Positions 60,732-64,000 of a DNA stretch of 64,000 bases are shown here, one piece after another. The notes below the pieces were generated by a model. It saw nothing but the letters and a program-made list of their open reading frames with translations, was not told where the DNA came from and searched no databases. The position numbers were made by a program, and so were the translations under genes. The stretch is from assembly GCF_947179015.1 (NCBI RefSeq), contig NZ_CAMXCM010000001.1, positions 917,387-981,386 on the forward strand, in the 5' to 3' direction. This stretch comes from Commensalibacter communis. Lineage in GTDB: Bacteria; Pseudomonadota; Alphaproteobacteria; Acetobacterales; Acetobacteraceae. Position 1 is the first letter of the stretch. Each line of letters opens with the position of its first letter.

Positions 60732-60809
60732 CGGGGTGTGGCGCAGCCTGGCTAGCGCGCTTGTTTTGGGTACAAGAGGCCCCCGGTTCGAATCCGGGCT
60801 CCCCGACCA
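60732..60809 (+). tRNA. tRNA-Pro (anticodon TGG)
   Basis: The full cloverleaf can be drawn: acceptor CGGGGTG/CTCCCCG, D-stem GCGC/GCGC, anticodon stem CTTGT/ACAAG with loop TTTGGGT, T-arm CCCGG-TTCGAAT-CCGGG, discriminator A and encoded CCA. The sixth acceptor pair is a T-T mismatch, the other six are canonical. UGG reads CCA/CCG/CCT proline codons. Confidence 0.95.
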
Positions 60810-60863
60810 TCAATAAACTCTAACTTTAAAAAGTTAGAGATTCCTAAGAACAAAGAGGATTAT

Positions 60864-61169
60864 ATGGCAAAGGCTCGTATTTACAAACGCGCCAAAAAGG
60901 CAACACAATCAGGGCATGCTCATCATTTATGGGTTCTTGATTATGGACAATCCTCTTCTCGCTCTCACGATCCTGTTACAGGATGGGTTGGAAGTAACGA
61001 TACTCAAGTTCAAGTTAGTATTTCTTTCCAAACTAAAGAGCAAGCAATTGCTTACGCTGAACGTAAGTCTATAGACTATAATATAGAAGAACCAGGATCA
61101 ACACGTTACGTAGTTAAAAATTATGAAGACAATTTTCATAATAATCGCAAAATGAACTGGACACATTAG
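60864..61169 (+). CDS. Complex I NDUFS4-like accessory subunit
   Basis: A 101-residue protein of the ETC complex I subunit conserved-region family, homologous to mitochondrial NDUFS4 (18-kDa subunit). The pattern ARIYKRAKKATQSG, WVLDYGQSS, DPVTGWVGSNDT, FQTKEQAIAYAERKSIDYNI and the C-terminal NWTH fits. In alphaproteobacteria this subunit binds the NADH-oxidising arm of NADH:quinone oxidoreductase. It supports the alphaproteobacterial origin of the window. AGAGG 6 bases upstream supports the start. It lies between two tRNA genes and away from the nuo operon, as is usual for this gene. Confidence 0.88.
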   Translation: MAKARIYKRAKKATQSGHAHHLWVLDYGQSSSRSHDPVTGWVGSNDTQVQVSISFQTKEQAIAYAERKSIDYNIEEPGSTRYVVKNYEDNFHNNRKMNWTH

Positions 61170-61175
61170 TTTTAA

Positions 61176-61252
61176 GCGCCCTTAGCTCAGCAGGATAGAG
61201 CAACAGCCTTCTAAGCTGTGGGCCGCTGGTTCGAATCCAGCAGGGCGCACCA
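61176..61252 (+). tRNA. tRNA-Arg (anticodon TCT)
   Basis: Cloverleaf: acceptor GCGCCCT/AGGGCGC, D-stem GCTC/GAGC, anticodon stem ACAGC/GCTGT with loop CTTCTAA (anticodon TCT, reading AGA/AGG), T-arm GCTGG-TTCGAAT-CCAGC, discriminator A and encoded CCA. All stems pair fully. It starts 6 bases after the NDUFS4-like stop. Confidence 0.96.
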
Positions 61253-61696
61253 TAACTTATGCAATTAGTTTAAAATTGATATATTTACTTTTAACTGAGT
61301 TAAATATCCTAAATCTTAGTTTTCCAACACATCGTTAATTAATTCAAAATAAAAAATTAATTTAGAATATTTTAATATATAGTTTATGTTCTTAAAAAAT
61401 CTATATTTGCTAAGAAGAATCAAAATATTCTTCAAAATGAATATCTACATTACATTTATACACCATGTCAGCCTGAAAAATTATTGTACATAGTAATATT
61501 TATAATTATGATACTAACTACCAGTAAAGATACGTTAGCAATAATCTTTTTTGACACTCTCATTATTGATACAAAGAAAATGACTTTATCCGTAAATAAC
61601 AAAAATATTAGCCTGAGCAAAATTACTTTTGTTTGTTACAGCGCCTCCGCCTCACTATTTAAATAAAAATATTTATCTGTAATGAGATTGAATATC
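61253..61696. other. AT-rich intergenic stretch after tRNA-Arg
   Basis: About 440 AT-rich bases with no gene that can be supported. A 60-codon frame at 61484-61666 exists but has low-complexity Ile/Leu/Lys composition and no ribosome binding site. No integrase, direct repeat of the tRNA end or attachment-site copy was noticed. Confidence 0.5.
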
Positions 61697-62473
61697 CTAT
61701 TCATATTTTGCTATTTTCGGTAAATCCCATTTATAAATATTTTGTTTATATATATCGTTTGGCAATAAAATAAAAACAGGATCGTTATGTTTATCTAACC
61801 AACTTAGTAATTCCTCCATATTCTGTTCATCCATAGCAGTACAACCCGCAGTTGTTGCAGTCGCTGCTTGTCGAAGATGCACAAAGATACAGCTACCTGC
61901 TTTGGGTATATTCTGAGGATTATATTTTAAAACAAATCCCAATTTATATAATTGATCTCCATTCAAATGGATGTCGCGTCGCATTGGTTCAGTGGAATCT
62001 TTGACAGGATCAAAAGTGATTTGTTGTTGATTTATAATGCGATTGTAATAAGCCGACTGACTATTATCGATACAATAATCATCTTTTGTTAATGTCTGGT
62101 ATGGATAAGACGAGTTAGATTTGGGGGCATACCCAAAACTTTGTCCAATTTGATAAATACCAGCTGGGCTGCGCATATCCCCTTCTGTTTTTATTGTTTT
62201 TTTATTGTGCAGCTTGGGCATCCCCGCCCCCCATGCTACTCCATTTTTTCCTAAGGACACGGTGAAAGGATTTCCAACAGAAATCCAATGATGGTGTTGA
62301 TATTGAAATCTGAACAACATACCATGATTAACATTCCAACCATCGGATAAAACCAAAATTAATTGTTGATTTTTTTTCCATGTAATCTCTGATTGCCTAT
62401 TACCTTGCGTCGCACAAGAACATAAAAAGATCAAACCAAAAACGTTTGTCGATATACGAATAAGAAGATTCAT
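61697..62473 (-). CDS. L,D-transpeptidase (YkuD) family lipoprotein
   Basis: A 258-residue exported protein. The signal peptide ends in a lipobox-like LCSC near residue 18-20, so it is probably a lipoprotein. The YkuD catalytic region is visible as SCIFVHLRQ followed by TTAGCTAMDEQN, with catalytic Cys in AGCTAM and His in FVHL; MRRDIHLNGD and MRSPAGIYQIG are other conserved parts. Such enzymes form 3-3 peptidoglycan cross-links or attach lipoproteins; the version with a long N-terminal loop and ATxGC motif resembles the YafK/ErfK-like group. It is a single-gene unit, convergent with tRNA-Arg. Confidence 0.82.
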   Translation of the reverse strand: MNLLIRISTNVFGLIFLCSCATQGNRQSEITWKKNQQLILVLSDGWNVNHGMLFRFQYQHHHWISVGNPFTVSLGKNGVAWGAGMPKLHNKKTIKTEGDMRSPAGIYQIGQSFGYAPKSNSSYPYQTLTKDDYCIDNSQSAYYNRIINQQQITFDPVKDSTEPMRRDIHLNGDQLYKLGFVLKYNPQNIPKAGSCIFVHLRQAATATTAGCTAMDEQNMEELLSWLDKHNDPVFILLPNDIYKQNIYKWDLPKIAKYE

Positions 62474-62615
62474 ATTGATACTATCATACTAAGGATTATT
62501 CTTGAAAAGCATATACTATTTTATCTTAAAAAGAAGATGTTTCATTAATTTAGATTTAATTATATAATTTTGAGTATTATCTAATAATCATTTCTTTTAT
62601 AAAAGGTTTCTTAAA

Positions 62616-63629
62616 ATGAAAATCTTAGTGACTGGTGGTTGTGGCTATATTGGCAGCCATACTTGCGTTCAATTAATCAACCAAGGCTATACGCCAATTA
62701 TCATCGATAATCTTTGTAACAGTAAGGAAATGGTTTTAGATCGTATCGAAGAAATCACAGGGCAAAAGCCCAAATTTTATCAAGGTGACATTCGCGATAA
62801 AGCGTTATTAAAAACAATTTTTGCAGAAAATCAAATTGATAGTGTTATTCATTTTGCAGGATTAAAAGCAGTTGGTGAATCTGTCCACAAACCTTTAGAA
62901 TATTATAATTGTAATGTTTATGGTTCTTTAATTTTATTCGAAGCAATGCGTGAAGCAAACGTAAAGAAAATTATCTTTAGTTCTTCTGCCACGGTTTATG
63001 GAACACAACCAATTGTCCCTTATGTTGAAACGATGGAAACTGGTGAACCAACGCAACCTTATGGACGTAGCAAACTATTTATTGAAAAAATATTGCAAGA
63101 TTTAATTATTGCAGAACCTGATTGGTCCATTACGTTACTGAGATATTTTAATCCTGTCGGCGCCCACGCTTCTGGATTGATGGGTGAAGATCCACAAGGT
63201 ATTCCCAATAATTTAATGCCTTATATGACCCAAGTGGCTATTGGAAAAAGAGAATCATTGGCTGTATTTGGTGATGATTATGAGACGGCAGACGGCACTT
63301 GCGTACGTGACTATATTCATGTGATGGATCTTGCCGATGGGCATTTAGCAGCACTGAAATATAACCAAGATCATCAAGGGGCGCATATTTTTAACCTTGG
63401 CTCTGGCCATGGAAATAGTGTGTTAGAGGTTATTGCTGCATTTGAAGATGTCTTTGGTAAAAAATTAGCTTGGCATTTTGCCCCTCGCCGTGCTGGTGAT
63501 CTTCCTGCTTATTGGGCGGATGCTGATAAAGCTAAAGAATTATTGCATTGGGAAACTAAACTAAGCCTTCATGACATGGTGAAAGATTCATGGAATTGGC
63601 AAAGTAAAAACCCTAAAGGGTTTGTGTAA
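62616..63629 (+). CDS. galE: UDP-glucose 4-epimerase
   Basis: A 337-residue extended short-chain dehydrogenase that interconverts UDP-glucose and UDP-galactose with bound NAD. TGGCGYIGSHTCVQL is the NAD-binding start, VIHFAGLKAVGES follows, catalytic Ser lies in FSSSATVYG and Tyr/Lys in YGRSK (near residue 149), and YFNPVGAHASG is typical. Length matches. It is followed after 27 bases by galT, so this is a gal operon for the Leloir pathway and for UDP-galactose for surface polysaccharide. Confidence 0.95.
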   Translation: MKILVTGGCGYIGSHTCVQLINQGYTPIIIDNLCNSKEMVLDRIEEITGQKPKFYQGDIRDKALLKTIFAENQIDSVIHFAGLKAVGESVHKPLEYYNCNVYGSLILFEAMREANVKKIIFSSSATVYGTQPIVPYVETMETGEPTQPYGRSKLFIEKILQDLIIAEPDWSITLLRYFNPVGAHASGLMGEDPQGIPNNLMPYMTQVAIGKRESLAVFGDDYETADGTCVRDYIHVMDLADGHLAALKYNQDHQGAHIFNLGSGHGNSVLEVIAAFEDVFGKKLAWHFAPRRAGDLPAYWADADKAKELLHWETKLSLHDMVKDSWNWQSKNPKGFV

Positions 63630-63656
63630 TATTATCTAGAGATTAGGAGATTCCAA

Positions 63657-64000
63657 ATGCCTGACTTCAACCCCGTCGACCACCCACATCAACGCTATAA
63701 TCCATTGACTGATGAATGGGTGTTGGTATCTCCTCATCGTGCGAAACGACCTTGGCAAGGACAAACAGAAGTTCCCGTTCAAAAAGAGACCGTTCACCGC
63801 GACCCTAATTGCTATCTATGTGCAGGAAACAAACGCATAACAGGCGATATAAATCCTCAGTATAAATCCACTTATATATTTAATAATGATTTTGCTGCTT
63901 TACTGCCTGACACTCCTTTTTACCAAAAGAATGATGATCCTTTATTCAAAATAGAATCTGTTCAAGGAACGTGTAAGGTCATTTGTTTTTCACCAGACCA
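63657..64000 (+). CDS. galT: Galactose-1-phosphate uridylyltransferase, 5' part
   Basis: The window ends within this gene; about 114 codons are visible. The start ATG at 63657 has AGGAG 7 bases upstream. The translated N-terminus contains [20 protein letters not shown], the segment contacting the uridine in GalT, then [14 protein letters not shown] with the two zinc-site cysteines, and [20 protein letters not shown]. The catalytic HPH motif lies beyond the window. It exchanges UMP between UDP-glucose and galactose-1-phosphate, using UDP-glucose supplied by GalE. Confidence 0.93.
   Translation, partial: MPDFNPVDHPHQRYNPLTDEWVLVSPHRAKRPWQGQTEVPVQKETVHRDPNCYLCAGNKRITGDINPQYKSTYIFNNDFAALLPDTPFYQKNDDPLFKIESVQGTCKVICFSPD

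Noticed and set aside
61484-61666. 60-codon frame as a small membrane protein
   Set aside because: Low-complexity Ile/Leu/Lys content, no ribosome binding site, no family likeness; best explained by AT-rich composition.
61176-61696. tRNA-Arg end as an integration site
   Set aside because: No integrase, no repeated tRNA 3' end and no foreign genes follow; next is an ordinary L,D-transpeptidase gene.

Overview
The window is chromosomal DNA of an AT-rich, Gram-negative alphaproteobacterium. An NDUFS4-type accessory subunit of respiratory complex I, a short isocitrate dehydrogenase with NAD-type residues, a PutA without the N-terminal DNA-binding domain, and GDH, LeuA and PriA genes in a strongly AT-rich background fit an acetic acid bacterium of the Commensalibacter type (Acetobacteraceae, often insect gut symbionts). 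This placement is inference; there is no rRNA here to confirm it. Coding density is high, with no CRISPR array, transposase, phage block or insertion sequence seen.

Layout. 1-9.6 kb: the 3' end of a UvrD-type helicase gene coupled to prmA and a GNAT acetyltransferase, then an aminopeptidase P, isocitrate dehydrogenase, a small DoxX-like membrane protein, two coiled-coil lipoproteins, a secreted type-B carboxylesterase and a catabolic glutamate dehydrogenase. 9.8-13.4 kb: putA, divergent from the glutamate dehydrogenase. 13.5-14.7 kb: an unknown protein and a PaiB-like flavoprotein. 14.7-28.4 kb (minus strand): a tightly coupled operon coding an SrfB-type actin/Hsp70-fold ATPase, an SrfC-type P-loop GTPase, a one-pass TPR/Sel1 protein, a periplasmic vWA protein, an ABC ATPase with FtsX-type permease, a secreted FGE-fold/coiled-coil protein and probably a GT-C membrane glycosyltransferase. 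28.6-39.9 kb: an MFS pump, a DUF4184 protein, a two-domain aspartic protease, xerC, thiD, a DUF421 protein, priA, an LprI-like protein, an AraC regulator and leuA. 40-48.6 kb: a complete trans-4-hydroxy-L-proline degradation cluster (epimerase, deaminase, D-amino-acid oxidase-like enzyme, 2-oxoglutarate semialdehyde dehydrogenase, APC permease, GntR regulator) followed by a MYG1-family protein. 48.6-51.5 kb: a GabD-type dehydrogenase and ilvE. 51.7-58.2 kb: two tandem secreted helical proteins, then a second minus-strand operon coding four membrane proteins that share one N-terminal domain (one carries an HtrA-like protease) and a small secreted protein. 58.6-64 kb: a broken outer-membrane barrel gene, csaA, gpt, tRNA-Pro, the NDUFS4-like gene, tRNA-Arg, an L,D-transpeptidase lipoprotein, galE and the start of galT.

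How the genes work together. PutA, GDH, the hydroxyproline cluster and isocitrate dehydrogenase all converge on glutamate and 2-oxoglutarate, suggesting growth on proline and hydroxyproline. The hydroxyproline genes probably answer to the local GntR protein, because palindromes of the form TTGTATACAA lie upstream of its gene and related sites lie in the divergent promoter of the catabolic genes.

The least understood part is the Srf-type equipment, split between two loci about 25 kb apart. It joins cytosolic ATPase and GTPase switches, an ABC/FtsX machine, periplasmic vWA and FGE-fold proteins, a family of inner-membrane proteins with a common cytosolic module, and a periplasmic protease. It looks like one envelope-spanning machine of unknown purpose. 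A second strong observation is the OmpA/opacity-like gene at 58.6 kb: a run of nine T shifts its signal peptide out of frame, and an in-frame stop cuts off a perfect last beta strand.
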